From Burkholderia cepacia (GTDB lineage: Bacteria > Pseudomonadota > Gammaproteobacteria > Burkholderiales > Burkholderiaceae): a stretch of 64,000 nucleotides of DNA. The notes under the pieces are model-generated. The model saw nothing but the letters and a program-made list of their open reading frames with translations. It was not told where the DNA came from and did no database searches. This document shows positions 1 to 9,222 of the stretch, in pieces. A program made the translations under genes and the position numbers. How positions within the stretch are numbered: position 1 is the first letter of the stretch; each line of letters starts with the position of its first letter. The stretch lies in contig NZ_CP013444.1 in the NCBI RefSeq assembly GCF_001718835.1, forward strand, positions 1,054,001 through 1,118,000, in the 5' to 3' direction.

Positions 1-1
1 T

Positions 2-532
2 CCCATCGAGGTCGATCGCCTGACGGGCGAATCCCAAGTGATCGACGTGCTCGACGCGCGCCATGTGCATACGAAGGAAATCCAGGACAAGCACTGGGTC
101 GAGACTTATGTGCGCGCACGCGAGCGCTACGACTGGGGCCTGCTGCAGATGGACTACGACAGCGTGCTCGCGATGAGCGATGACGTGGTCGCCCGTGATT
201 ATCGCGGTATCTACAGCGGTCCCGATGCACTGGATCGGCAGTTGGGGCCCGGCCTCGAGCGGCGCATCCGGATTCTGTCGGTTACGCTGCCGCCCGACGA
301 ACCCGGTCATGCGGTCGTGCATGTCGAACGTACGTCGCTCAGGAATGGTGAAGCCCATACCGTACCCGCGCAGCGTTTCGTGATCACACTGGCTTATACG
401 TACCGGCCGCCCGTATTCACACGTGAGAGCGTGGCGATTGCGAACCCGTTCGGCTTCAAGGTGACGGCCTACAGCCGTGACGCGGAATATACGCCACCGG
501 CGTCCGCAGCGGCTACCGGAGGCACGCCATGA
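2..532 (+). CDS. virB8: VirB8-type T4SS inner-membrane protein, 5' end cut by window edge
   Basis: The frame is open to the left edge. The first codons read PIEVDRLTGESQ, as at the start of the periplasmic NTF2-like domain of VirB8, so the N-terminal cytoplasmic part and membrane helix lie outside the window. About 176 residues remain, including HWVETYVRARERYDW and the C-terminal beta-sheet region ending in an Ala/Thr-rich tail. VirB8 is a bitopic assembly factor of the type IV secretion inner-membrane complex and contacts VirB9 and VirB10, which follow directly. The stop overlaps the virB9 start in ATGA. The GTG at 38 is only an internal codon, not the real start. Confidence 0.85.
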   Translation, partial: PIEVDRLTGESQVIDVLDARHVHTKEIQDKHWVETYVRARERYDWGLLQMDYDSVLAMSDDVVARDYRGIYSGPDALDRQLGPGLERRIRILSVTLPPDEPGHAVVHVERTSLRNGEAHTVPAQRFVITLAYTYRPPVFTRESVAIANPFGFKVTAYSRDAEYTPPASAAATGGTP

Positions 533-1353
533 AGACGCTTCCCTTTGGTATCACGCTGGCGAGCCTGCTGTTTGCGGGTGTGGCTCGCGCGTTCGATCTG
601 CCGGGGTGGAACGACGACTCGCGCGTCCGTCAGGCGATCTATCGCGCGGATGAGGTCGTACGCGTTGAGGCGCAGCGCGGCTTTGCGACGCACATTGCGC
701 TCGATCCACACGAGCACATTCAGGTCGTCGCGCCCGGAGACCGGGATGGCTGGCAGGTGGTCGCGAACAAGGGTGATCACGACGTATACCTGAAGCCGCA
801 GCTCGCCGCGCACGACTCGAACCTCGAGATCCGTACTGACCGGCGCAGCTACAGCTTCGATCTGGTGGTGTTGCCGCTCAAGGCAAAGTTCGGCAACGAC
901 CGTGTGATGTACCGCGTGACCTTCGTCTATCCGGACGAACTGGCGAAACAGGCGCATGGGGATTCGGATGCTGGGTGGGTCGCGAAGCGCCTGGCGCAGC
1001 TGCCGGCCGTGCGCAACGCACGGTACTCGACGCAGGTCATGCCGGACTCGGACGACATCGCGCCGACCGCAGCATGGGATGACGGGCGCTTTACCTATCT
1101 GCGCATTCCGAACAACCGGCGCATGCCGGCGATTTTCCGGGTGGCCGACGATGGCACGGAAAGCGTGGTCGACAAACACGTCGAAGGCGACACGATCGTC
1201 GTGCACGAGGTCGCGAAACGTTTCGTGCTGCGGCTCGGCAATGAGGTCGTTGGAATCTGGAACGACGCTTACGACATGGACGGCGTGCCGCCCCATGACG
1301 GCACGACGGTCAACGGCGTGAAGCGTGTTATGCGGAGTCACGGCGATGAATGA
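529..1353 (+). CDS. virB9: VirB9/TrbG-family T4SS outer-membrane core protein
   Basis: A protein of 274 aa with a clear signal peptide (residues 1-21, cleavage after GVARA). The N-terminal domain carries the family pattern around FATHIALDPHEHIQVVAPGD and LEIRTDRRSYSFDL. The C-terminal beta-domain ends with VVHEVAKRFVLRLGNEVVGI, typical of the VirB9 region that joins the outer-membrane core with VirB7 and VirB10. Length is normal for the family. ATG overlaps the virB8 stop by 4 nt, and its own stop overlaps the virB10 start by 8 nt, indicating translational coupling in the virB operon. No virB7-like lipoprotein is visible between the genes. Confidence 0.9.
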   Translation: MKTLPFGITLASLLFAGVARAFDLPGWNDDSRVRQAIYRADEVVRVEAQRGFATHIALDPHEHIQVVAPGDRDGWQVVANKGDHDVYLKPQLAAHDSNLEIRTDRRSYSFDLVVLPLKAKFGNDRVMYRVTFVYPDELAKQAHGDSDAGWVAKRLAQLPAVRNARYSTQVMPDSDDIAPTAAWDDGRFTYLRIPNNRRMPAIFRVADDGTESVVDKHVEGDTIVVHEVAKRFVLRLGNEVVGIWNDAYDMDGVPPHDGTTVNGVKRVMRSHGDE

Positions 1354-2563
1354 CGATACTCCGCGCAATGTGATCGAGCCCGACGATGCCTCCGGCTCGC
1401 AGCCTGGACGCGGCCAGGCCGAGGGTGCATCGGGCGCATCTGCGGATCGTGGTATGCCGGCGTTGGGCCAATACCGCGGTGCCCGTCCGCGCGCCTGGTG
1501 GTTGACGCCGGTCGTGATCGTGCTGGTGGTCGGCGCCGGTGCCGTCTGGACGGTGCACGGTTTTCTCGCGCGGCATGATGCTGAAGCGAAGGCGCGGCGC
1601 GATTCGGTAGCCGATACGTCGTCTCAGGGGCGCGAGTTCAAGGATCTGCCCGCGTCGGCGGTCGGTCGTGCGGCTTCGGCCTCGGTACCCGCGAGCGCCG
1701 CTGCTGTTCGCTCCACGCCGGCGTCGGGCACGGCGGTGGCTGCCGGGCCTGTGCGCACCAAGCACGCTGTCGCGTCCCGGAGCTACTACGACGCGCCGCT
1801 GCTGGCCACGGGCGGCGGACAGGAGTTTGTGGACGGGATGGCGGGCCCAGCTTCATCAGTTGCGGTCGCGATGAGCAGTGGTGCAGGGTCTTCAGCCCAG
1901 GGGCCGGGACAGGCGGGCGGCGCGCTCGCCCAGGCGCTGACGCCGACCGTCACGTCCCGCGTTCAGGCCGGGACGCTGGGCAACCGGAGTTTGGTGGTCG
2001 CGCAGGGCGCCAAGATCGACTGTGTGGGCGATACGGCCTTCGATTCGACCGAGGCCGGCATCTCGACCTGCACGGTGACGAAGAACGTGTATTCCGACGA
2101 TGGCCGCGTGGTGCTGATCGAGCGGGGTTCGCAGATCAACAGCCAGTATCGCTCGAACCTGTCTCCGGGCCAGAAACGGGTGTTCGTGCTGTCGGCCCGC
2201 ATCAAGACGCCTCACGGCGTCACGGTCGAGATCGACTCGCCCGCGGCCGACGCGCTCGGCCGCATGGGTATCGACGGCTACGTGGACAACCACTGGCGCC
2301 AGCGCATCGGTGCAGCGATGCTGCTCGGCATCACCCAGGACGCGATTGGCTATCTGTCGACACGCGGCGGCAACACCAACGGATCGGTGGTGTTCCAGAG
2401 CACGCAGCAGCAGGGCAACGACATGGCCACGCGCGTGCTCGACAGCACGATCAACATCCCACCGACGCTGACGCAGAACCAGGGGGACGAATTCACCATC
2501 GTCGTCGCGCGTGATCTGGATTTCGGAACGGTCTATGCGCTTCAACCGGAGCGTGCGCCATGA
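1346..2563 (+). CDS. virB10: VirB10/TrbI-family T4SS core channel protein
   Basis: A protein of 405 aa. The ATG at 1346 inside the end of virB9 is preferred to a GTG at 1325. Residues 1-50 are cytoplasmic and rich in Gly, Ala and Asp. Residues 51-73 form a single transmembrane helix (WWLTPVVIVLVVGAGAVW). A Pro/Ala/Ser-rich periplasmic linker follows to about 190. The conserved VirB10 beta-barrel domain then runs to the end, with TAFDSTEAGISTCTVTKNVY, GRVVLIERGSQINSQY and DEFTIVVARDLDFG. VirB10 spans both membranes and senses ATP energy from VirB11 and VirD4, both encoded downstream. The stop overlaps the virB11 start. Confidence 0.93.
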   Translation: MNDDTPRNVIEPDDASGSQPGRGQAEGASGASADRGMPALGQYRGARPRAWWLTPVVIVLVVGAGAVWTVHGFLARHDAEAKARRDSVADTSSQGREFKDLPASAVGRAASASVPASAAAVRSTPASGTAVAAGPVRTKHAVASRSYYDAPLLATGGGQEFVDGMAGPASSVAVAMSSGAGSSAQGPGQAGGALAQALTPTVTSRVQAGTLGNRSLVVAQGAKIDCVGDTAFDSTEAGISTCTVTKNVYSDDGRVVLIERGSQINSQYRSNLSPGQKRVFVLSARIKTPHGVTVEIDSPAADALGRMGIDGYVDNHWRQRIGAAMLLGITQDAIGYLSTRGGNTNGSVVFQSTQQQGNDMATRVLDSTINIPPTLTQNQGDEFTIVVARDLDFGTVYALQPERAP

Positions 2564-3678
2564 TTGCCCGTGCTGACATGCAGGATCGATCCGCCGATGC
2601 CGTATTCGCTCGGCTGCCCGACGACGCGTCGGTCCGCGAACTGATGCGACCGTTCGCGCCATTGCTCGACGATCCCGACGTGACGGAACTGGTGATCAAC
2701 CGGCCGCAGCGTGTCATGACCGAGAACCAACTCGGCTGGCACGGTCACGATTGCGATGATCTCGATTTCGACCGGCTCATGTCGTTCGCCGTAGCGGTGG
2801 CCACGCTGACCAGCCAGGAAATCTCGGCCCAGCATCCGGTTCTGTCCGCGCTGCTGCCGGGGGACGGGCGCATCCAGATCGTGGTGCCGCCGGTCGTGCC
2901 GCCGCGAACGGTGTCGGTCACGATCCGCCGTCCGTCCGCTCGCGAGAAGACGCTCGATGCCTACCGTGACGAGGGGTTATTTGACGACACGGCCTGGCAT
3001 CGCCCGGATGGGCTCGACTCGGTATTGCCCGGACTGCGTGCCGATGATCGAAGGCTCGTACAGTGTCTGGATGCGCGGGACTGGGGGGCATTCTTTGTCG
3101 GCGCGGTGACGGGCCGGCTCAACATCGCGGTCGTCGGTAATACGGGGTCCGGCAAGACCAGTTTCATGAAAACCCTGTGCCGCTCGATTCCGGCGACCGA
3201 GCGGATCGTGACGATCGAGGATGTCCGCGAGCTATTCATCCGGCACATCGAGAACTGCGTTCACCTGCTGTACAGCAAGGGCGGGCACGGCCAGGCCCGC
3301 GTGACGCCCGCTGATCTGATCGCGAGCACGATGCGCATGCGTCCGGATCGCGTGCTGCTGGCTGAGTTGCGCGGCGCCGAAGCCTACGACTTCCTGAAAC
3401 TCCTGACGACGGGACACGCGGGTTCGATCACGAGCTACCACGCGCCCAATGTGACGGTCGCGATCGAGCGCTTCGCGCTGATGGCGAAGGAACACCCGGA
3501 AGCCGCCACCTGGGACGATACCGCGCTCAAGCGTTTGCTGTTCCTGACCATCGACGTCGTCGCGCACATGGAAGTGCGTCCGGTCTTCAATGCGGCGGGC
3601 GAGCGGACCGGCAGGCAGTGGGGCATGACGGAAGTCTGGTTCGATCCGGTGCGCAAGGCGCGCACCGCGTTCGTGTAG
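2560..3678 (+). CDS. virB11: VirB11-family T4SS traffic ATPase
   Basis: A protein of 372 aa. The Walker A motif GNTGSGKTS lies at about residues 191-199. It is followed by the Asp-box-like VTIEDVRELF, by the Walker B region RPDRVLLAELRGAEAYDFL, and by the His box TTGHAGSITSYHA. The N-terminal domain (about 1-150) matches the hexamer-forming NTD of VirB11 (DDPDVTELVINRP). VirB11 is a hexameric cytoplasmic ATPase that powers pilus assembly and substrate transfer. The start ATGA overlaps the virB10 stop. Nine bases separate its stop from the next gene. Confidence 0.94.
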   Translation: MIARADMQDRSADAVFARLPDDASVRELMRPFAPLLDDPDVTELVINRPQRVMTENQLGWHGHDCDDLDFDRLMSFAVAVATLTSQEISAQHPVLSALLPGDGRIQIVVPPVVPPRTVSVTIRRPSAREKTLDAYRDEGLFDDTAWHRPDGLDSVLPGLRADDRRLVQCLDARDWGAFFVGAVTGRLNIAVVGNTGSGKTSFMKTLCRSIPATERIVTIEDVRELFIRHIENCVHLLYSKGGHGQARVTPADLIASTMRMRPDRVLLAELRGAEAYDFLKLLTTGHAGSITSYHAPNVTVAIERFALMAKEHPEAATWDDTALKRLLFLTIDVVAHMEVRPVFNAAGERTGRQWGMTEVWFDPVRKARTAFV

Positions 3679-3687
3679 GGAGCGGCC

Positions 3688-4062
3688 ATGAATCATCCGT
3701 CTTCCCCTTTGCTTCAGCATTCCCGGGCGGCCGCAATGACGTTGGCCGTGCTGGCTTGCCTCCTTGGCGGACTGGCCGCGTCGCTCTGGCTCGCGTCGTT
3801 CTTCCTGTATGCAAGCCTGCGGATCAATCCGCTGCACGCGGGACTGTGGGGCTGGTCCGATGCGGTGCTGGCCTGGCGACACGGGATGATGCCGAACGTC
3901 GGTCGCAAGCTCGCGGGGGCGGCGCTGTTTGGCGTGCTCCTGTCCTTGGGTGGCCCGGTCCTCGGCCTGCATGCCCTATGGGCGAGCTCGAGCAGACGTC
4001 GCCTCTACGGTAGCGCTCGCTTTGCGAGCGGGTCGGAAATCCGTCAGGCGGGGCTGTTATGA
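3688..4062 (+). CDS. virD4: N-terminal membrane part of a split VirD4/TraG coupling protein
   Basis: A protein of 124 aa with two strong transmembrane helices (about residues 15-42 and 74-98) separated by a short periplasmic loop. It ends in RRRLYGSARFASGSEIRQAG. That ending is the sequence normally found between the membrane domain and the first ATPase strand of VirD4/TraG proteins. Here the frame closes with TGA at 4060-4062. The next ORF begins in the overlapping ATGA and continues exactly where a normal VirD4 would (VGVWRGRYLRF). This could be a true two-subunit coupling protein, a programmed frameshift, a recent frameshift mutation, or a sequencing error. The intact downstream frame and tight overlap argue that both products can be made. 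Confidence 0.8.
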   Translation: MNHPSSPLLQHSRAAAMTLAVLACLLGGLAASLWLASFFLYASLRINPLHAGLWGWSDAVLAWRHGMMPNVGRKLAGAALFGVLLSLGGPVLGLHALWASSSRRRLYGSARFASGSEIRQAGLL

Positions 4063-5777
4063 CGATGCGCACGCACCTCGATACTCCGCCTGCGATTGTC
4101 GTGGGTGTATGGCGCGGTCGCTACCTGCGCTTCGCCGGTCAGCAGTTTGTGCTGCTCGCGGCGCCTGCCCGCTCAGGCAAGGGCGTCGGCATCGTGATTC
4201 CGAATCTGCTCAGTTTCCCCGATTCGGTGGTGGTGCTCGACGTCAAGCAGGAAAACTATGCTGCCACGGCCGGCTTCCGGCGTGCGCACGGACAGGACGT
4301 GTACCTTTTCAACCCGTTTGCCGAAGACGGCCGCACGCATCGCTACAACCCGCTGTCGGCGATCTCGGATGGCTTGTTCCAGGTGGGCGACATCCTCGCG
4401 ATCGGCTACGCGCTGTATCCGCCAGGCGGCCACGACGATTTCTGGAAGGATCAGGCACGAAACCTGTTCCTCGGCATCGTGCTCCTGCTGTGCGAATGGC
4501 GTGATGCGCGCCGGTCCGGCAAGGGGACGTCGATTCCCGATTTCCCCGTCACGATGGGCGAGGTGTTGCGGCAGTCGTCAGGCAATGGCATGCCGGTCAA
4601 AACCTACCTGCAGCGTGCGCTGGTCCAACATCGTGATCTGCTCTCGGGGCCATGCGTTGATGCGCTGAATCGCTTCCTGTCGAATGACGACAAGGTGCTG
4701 GCGAGCGTTCTCGCGACGTTCAACGCGCCGCTCACGATCTGGGCTAATCCGATCGTCGACGCGGCAACCAGCGCGAACGATTTCGATCTGGGCGAAGTGC
4801 GCCGCCGCCGCATGTCGGTCTATATCGGCATCACACCTGACCATCTGTCCGAGGCGGCGCTGCTCGTCAATCTCGTGTTTTCGCAACTCGTTAATCTGAA
4901 CACGAAGCAATTGCCGGAAGCCGATCCCACGCTGAAATTCCAATGCCTCGTGTTACTCGACGAGATGACCTCGATCGGAAAGATCCACATCATCGCGCGC
5001 GCGGTCGCTTATATGGCGGGCTACAACCTGCGCCTGCTGTCAATCGTCCAGTCGATCGCGCAACTCGAGTCCGTCTACGGGCGAGCCGATGCGCGGACCT
5101 TCATCACGAATCACGCGATGCAGATCCTCTATGCGCCGCGCGAGCAGAAGGACGCAAACGAATACTCGGAAATGCTCGGCACGTTCACCGACCAGTCGCG
5201 CAGCGTGAGTCGCCCCAATGCGTTCTTCGGCGGCCGGGGTGGGTTGAGCGAAAGCGTGTCGGAGCAGCGCCGGCCGTTGCTGTTGCCGCAGGAGCTCAAG
5301 GAGTTGGGGCGAGACAAGGAAATCATCGTGCTCGAAAACACCAAGCCGATCCTGGCCAACAAAATCTGCTACTGGCGCGATCCTGAGTTTGCGTCGCGCG
5401 TCGTGGCCGCGCCATCCGTGCCGGCCATGAACCTGACCCACTTCAGTGCTGTGGTCGAGCGTCGGTTGCGCGATCTGCATCTTGATGAGATCGATCCAGA
5501 CGGCGCGGGGCTGATCCATCTGCCGCCCGAGTACCTGGAAGTGCTGCAGGCGTGGGATCCGCGTGATCTGCCGCCGAACCTGGCCGACATCAGCGAGGAG
5601 GAGGCCGTGGCCTATGTGGAACGGCATTTCATGCTGCTGGGTGTGCCGGCCAGCAAGGTTGTGCAGGCGAGACGTCACCTGAGCGCGGACGATCTTGACG
5701 TGGCGGAACTCGATTTTGTTGAGCCGGCGCGGCGCGCAGCCGCGAGCGCCTCGCGAGTCATGGGAGCCTTGCAATGA
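4059..5777 (+). CDS. virD4: VirD4/TraG type IV coupling protein, ATPase part
   Basis: A protein of 572 aa carrying the complete RecA-like motor of a T4SS coupling protein. Walker A APARSGKGVG is at residues 35-44, followed by VIPNLLSFPDSVVVLDVK. Walker B LVLLDEMTSIGK is near residues 297-308. It also has the all-alpha domain (HDDFWKDQARNLFLGIVLLL) and the C-terminal family signature RPLLLPQELKEL. VirD4 brings the relaxase-DNA complex to the secretion channel. The membrane anchor is encoded by the preceding ORF, so this product would be soluble alone. Its TGA overlaps the start of the primase-like gene in ATGA. Confidence 0.92.
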   Translation: MTMRTHLDTPPAIVVGVWRGRYLRFAGQQFVLLAAPARSGKGVGIVIPNLLSFPDSVVVLDVKQENYAATAGFRRAHGQDVYLFNPFAEDGRTHRYNPLSAISDGLFQVGDILAIGYALYPPGGHDDFWKDQARNLFLGIVLLLCEWRDARRSGKGTSIPDFPVTMGEVLRQSSGNGMPVKTYLQRALVQHRDLLSGPCVDALNRFLSNDDKVLASVLATFNAPLTIWANPIVDAATSANDFDLGEVRRRRMSVYIGITPDHLSEAALLVNLVFSQLVNLNTKQLPEADPTLKFQCLVLLDEMTSIGKIHIIARAVAYMAGYNLRLLSIVQSIAQLESVYGRADARTFITNHAMQILYAPREQKDANEYSEMLGTFTDQSRSVSRPNAFFGGRGGLSESVSEQRRPLLLPQELKELGRDKEIIVLENTKPILANKICYWRDPEFASRVVAAPSVPAMNLTHFSAVVERRLRDLHLDEIDPDGAGLIHLPPEYLEVLQAWDPRDLPPNLADISEEEAVAYVERHFMLLGVPASKVVQARRHLSADDLDVAELDFVEPARRAAASASRVMGALQ

Positions 5778-7630
5778 CGATACCCCACGTGGATGAGGCG
5801 GACCGTGCGCGCGCCGCGCTTGCCGTGATTCCGGCTGATGACTACGAGACCTGGGTCGACATGGCGTTCGCACTCAAGCAGGGATTCGGCGACGAGGGTT
5901 TTGAAATCTGGGACGCGTGGAGTCGCACGGCCGCTAACTATAACGAGCGCGCGGCCCGGACGACGTGGCGCTCGGTCAGCGCGTCGGGCGGCAAGACGCT
6001 TGCCACCTTGTTCTGGCAGGCGCGCCAGCACGGCTTCGACTTGAAGCGAACGAATTATCCGGACCGCATGACCGCCGTACTTGCGCCATCTCCCGAGGTA
6101 CTGGCGGAGCGGGAGCGCGAGGAAGCGCTGCGGCAGGCACGCCATGCGGCTGTCGCCCGCGAGGCCACGTCGATCTGGCAGTGGGCGAGGCCGGTTGGGC
6201 CAGAGCATCCCTATCTCGTGCGCAAGCACCTTGAGCCGATGGACACGCTGCGCGAACTAGATGCACTGGAGTTGCGTGCACTGCTCGGCTATATGCCAGC
6301 CAGCGAGGAGGAACCGCTGACCGGGCGCGTGCTGATCGTGCCTGTCTGGAACGGACCGATCTCGACACTGGAACTGATCGACGAACACGGGTGGAAATCG
6401 TCACTGGCCGGTGGCGTGAAGAAGGGCGGCTACTGGATGACGGAGCCGACGCTGGTTCCGGCCAACGAATCTTCGCTGATCCTGATCGCTGAAGGCATGG
6501 CGACGGCATTGTCCGCTTCACGCGCGACCGACTGGTTCGCAGTGGCGGCACTGTCGAGCGGGAATCTGGTGCTGGTGGCGCAAAGCCTGCGCGAACGGTA
6601 TCCCGATGCGGATCTGATCGTGCTGGGCGAACTGGGCAGTGGCGAGGCGCAGGCCCGGCTGGCTGCGGAAGCGGCGCAGGCACGCGTGGCCTGGCCGGAG
6701 TTCGCCGCCGACGCGCGCATCAACGACAAGGTACCGAACGATTTCAGCGATATGGCGGTGTTGTCGGGATTCGATGCGGTCGGCGAACACCTGCGCGCCG
6801 TGGTCCGTTCGGTTGTGAGGGCGAATGGTCAACCGGATGTCTCCACCGTATCCGGCATGACTGTGGTTGAGGTGGAGCATCGCGAGGAGGACGGAAAAAT
6901 GGGCAACGTCAAGGAAAAGCTGCTGGCCGACGACGAAGGGACGCCGCGTCGCCGGTCCTCGAAGCGCAGTGCACCGAAGCAGGCCGTGCCGGATGTGCCG
7001 GCAACGGACGGCGCATCCGGCTCAGCGCAACCAGTGACTGATCCCCTGCCTGCTGCATCGGCACCAACTGTCCCTCCTGTTTCCGATCCACCTCGGTTTG
7101 CGTCGACGCGCCCGCCGGTCGGTGAGCCGCTGTTTGGCGTGGGTGACGTTCCCAACGAAGTCAGGGCGTTGGCGGAACACCGGTTCGGCTCGCCGCTCAG
7201 GATGGGGACGCCGCGTGAGAACGGTGGGCCGTATCGTGGCGAGGTGTTCAACACGGAACACTATTTGATCCAGGAAGTCGCGACGCGCAGCGTCGTGTTC
7301 CATCGCAAGGATCAGATGACGTTTACGTCCGATCGCCTGAAATGGATGGACGAAAACGCGCGGCTGAACGGTTCCGAGTTGCAGGTCGGTTATGACGGCG
7401 CCCAGGCCAAGGTCTATCCGTGGGACCGTGCGCGCGATCTGCTGGAGCGCACGGTGGCCTCGCTGAAGAAATCCGCCCGAGAGCTGAATTACAGCCCCAA
7501 TCTGGAAGGGATGCTCGATCAGTTGCAGACGAGATCCTGGGCGCGTATCCGGGAGGCGCGAGCGGCCGCGCTGGAGAAATCCAGGGAACAGGATGCGTCC
7601 CGTGAGGCGGGTTCGTCGCCTGAACGATGA
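5774..7630 (+). CDS. PriCT-2/Toprim primase-like plasmid protein
   Basis: A protein of 618 aa. Residues about 5-95 match the PriCT-2 domain (DDYETWVDMAFALKQGFGDE, then a YNERAARTTWRSV region). Residues about 190-340 resemble the Toprim part of plasmid TraC-like primases, with a good LILIAEGMATALSAS motif near 240. The second acidic motif reads VLGELGSGEAQ near 284 instead of the usual D-x-D, so catalysis may be lost or altered. Residues about 370-450 are a Pro/Ala-rich linker. The C-terminal part (about 455-600, HYLIQEVATRSVVFHRKDQM) recurs in conjugation proteins. Such proteins prime transferred single strands in the recipient. The gene is coupled to virD4 by ATGA. Confidence 0.7.
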   Translation: MTIPHVDEADRARAALAVIPADDYETWVDMAFALKQGFGDEGFEIWDAWSRTAANYNERAARTTWRSVSASGGKTLATLFWQARQHGFDLKRTNYPDRMTAVLAPSPEVLAEREREEALRQARHAAVAREATSIWQWARPVGPEHPYLVRKHLEPMDTLRELDALELRALLGYMPASEEEPLTGRVLIVPVWNGPISTLELIDEHGWKSSLAGGVKKGGYWMTEPTLVPANESSLILIAEGMATALSASRATDWFAVAALSSGNLVLVAQSLRERYPDADLIVLGELGSGEAQARLAAEAAQARVAWPEFAADARINDKVPNDFSDMAVLSGFDAVGEHLRAVVRSVVRANGQPDVSTVSGMTVVEVEHREEDGKMGNVKEKLLADDEGTPRRRSSKRSAPKQAVPDVPATDGASGSAQPVTDPLPAASAPTVPPVSDPPRFASTRPPVGEPLFGVGDVPNEVRALAEHRFGSPLRMGTPRENGGPYRGEVFNTEHYLIQEVATRSVVFHRKDQMTFTSDRLKWMDENARLNGSELQVGYDGAQAKVYPWDRARDLLERTVASLKKSARELNYSPNLEGMLDQLQTRSWARIREARAAALEKSREQDASREAGSSPER

Positions 7631-7687
7631 GGTGCGGCGGCGTAGTGCCTAAGCGCAACGTCGATTTTGAGGATGCGAGGTGATGAC

Positions 7688-9214
7688 ATGGCGCAGACAA
7701 ACTCCGCTCACGAGGCCGATCCGGTCATCAACGTGATCGAACAGGACGTGCCGGACAACAGTGGCGGCCAGGCTCCGTCGGACGAACGTCGGGATAGACT
7801 GGAATCGGCCGCGATGGACGCCGTATCCGCTCGGCGCCGACGTGAGTTCGATGCTGCCCGGGCGAGATTGCGGGATCAGGCGATCCGTGACGATGTGGCT
7901 GCGTCGCAACAGGCTGACACCCGATCGCGGAGCGGGACGACGACCGAGGTGGATCGCGGGCGTGCACCGCTCGACCAGCCGCCCGAACGCGTGCGCAAGC
8001 GCTACCTGCGTGCGGGCAATCAGTATTTCCTGAAGGATGCGCCGTATCAGCTTGCGTTCGAGGATCTCGGGCCGTACCTCGTCACCGAGCACAACCGCCC
8101 GGACGTGGTCGAGTCGATGATCGACATGGTGCGCGCGAAATCGTGGCTGCGCATTCGCGTGTCGGGTCACGAGGCATTTCGCAGCGAGGCGTGGCTGCAG
8201 GGCACGCTGCTCGGCATCGAGGTGAGCGGCTACGAGCCGAAGGCCGCGGACCTGGCTCGTCTGGCGGAAGCTCGACAGGCGCGGTTGGACAACCGCATCG
8301 AGGTCGCGGCGGATGTCGGTGCGACGGCTGCCACGGGCGCGCAGGGTCGCGCAGAGGTTCAGGCCGTGGCTTCGTCAGCGCCTCAGAGTGACCGAGGTGC
8401 GGCCGTCAACGGAACTTCTCCATCCGCGCCAGTCGATGTGTCCACGTCGGCACCTATTATTCCGGAAGTGAACCGGAACGGCGCAAATGACGAGGCTGAC
8501 GCACCGCGGCGGTACGCCGGCGAACTGCGGGAACACGGTGGCGCCCCGTACCAGCATAATCCGGCACGCAGCCACTCATACTACGTGGTGTTTCGCGATG
8601 ACGCCGGAATCGATCAGGTCGTGTGGGGCGTGGATCTCGAGCGCGCGGTGCGTGAAGCGAATGCTCAAATCGGACATCAGGTGACGCTCGAAAATCTTGG
8701 CAAACGCTTCGTCATTGTGCGTGCACCCATCCTGGATGATGAAGGCAGGGTGATCGGCGAAGAGGAGAAAGACGTATATCGCAATACCTGGCAGGTAGAA
8801 GTCGTGCAGCGAGATCGCACCACCTCCGTCTCGCCGTCACAATCCGGCGGTCTTGCCGGCGGCGAGCCACGTTCCCTTGATGCCCACGCGGAGCCTATTG
8901 CGGCACAAGCACCGCATCGTCGTCGTGACGCGCAGTATTCCGAAAGCGAACGGACATTGCATCTGGCCGTGCTGACGGCAGCCATGCGCGAGCAGGGTTT
9001 CAGCGAACGTTCCGTTGCCCGCGTGCAGCAGCGTGCCGAACGCATGCTGGTTGCGTTCCAGCACGACGGCATTCCGGTCCCGACACCGAAGGTATTCGAT
9101 CCGAACGCGCCATCGGGCCGGGATCGTCGCAAGCGTCCTGCTCAGGAGCGCACGTCTGCCCGCGAGATCGACCGGACGCCACTCGAACCGTCACCCCCAT
9201 CACCGTCTCGTTGA
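7688..9214 (+). CDS. Conjugation-associated protein with LPD- and KfrB-like domains
   Basis: A protein of 508 aa. The ATG at 7688 has GAGG six bases upstream and is preferred to a TTG at 7667. The first 100 residues are polar and probably disordered. Residues about 100-200 (RYLRAGNQYFLKDAPYQLAF, then SWLRIRVSGHEAFR) match the large-polyvalent-protein (LPD7-like) domain common at the C-termini of TraI-type relaxases. Residues about 280-360 (GELREHGGAPYQHNPARSHS and VWGVDLERAVREA) match the KfrB-like domain of plasmid proteins. The C-terminal region has a helical stretch and a basic Pro-rich tail. It may act with the separate relaxase encoded two genes downstream. The role is inferred from context. 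Confidence 0.6.
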   Translation: MAQTNSAHEADPVINVIEQDVPDNSGGQAPSDERRDRLESAAMDAVSARRRREFDAARARLRDQAIRDDVAASQQADTRSRSGTTTEVDRGRAPLDQPPERVRKRYLRAGNQYFLKDAPYQLAFEDLGPYLVTEHNRPDVVESMIDMVRAKSWLRIRVSGHEAFRSEAWLQGTLLGIEVSGYEPKAADLARLAEARQARLDNRIEVAADVGATAATGAQGRAEVQAVASSAPQSDRGAAVNGTSPSAPVDVSTSAPIIPEVNRNGANDEADAPRRYAGELREHGGAPYQHNPARSHSYYVVFRDDAGIDQVVWGVDLERAVREANAQIGHQVTLENLGKRFVIVRAPILDDEGRVIGEEEKDVYRNTWQVEVVQRDRTTSVSPSQSGGLAGGEPRSLDAHAEPIAAQAPHRRRDAQYSESERTLHLAVLTAAMREQGFSERSVARVQQRAERMLVAFQHDGIPVPTPKVFDPNAPSGRDRRKRPAQERTSAREIDRTPLEPSPPSPSR

Positions 9215-9222
9215 GGTGAATC

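Noticed and set aside
469..1368. A 299-codon minus-strand frame
   Set aside because: Antisense to virB9 in GC-rich DNA; His/Arg/Val-rich translation without family features.
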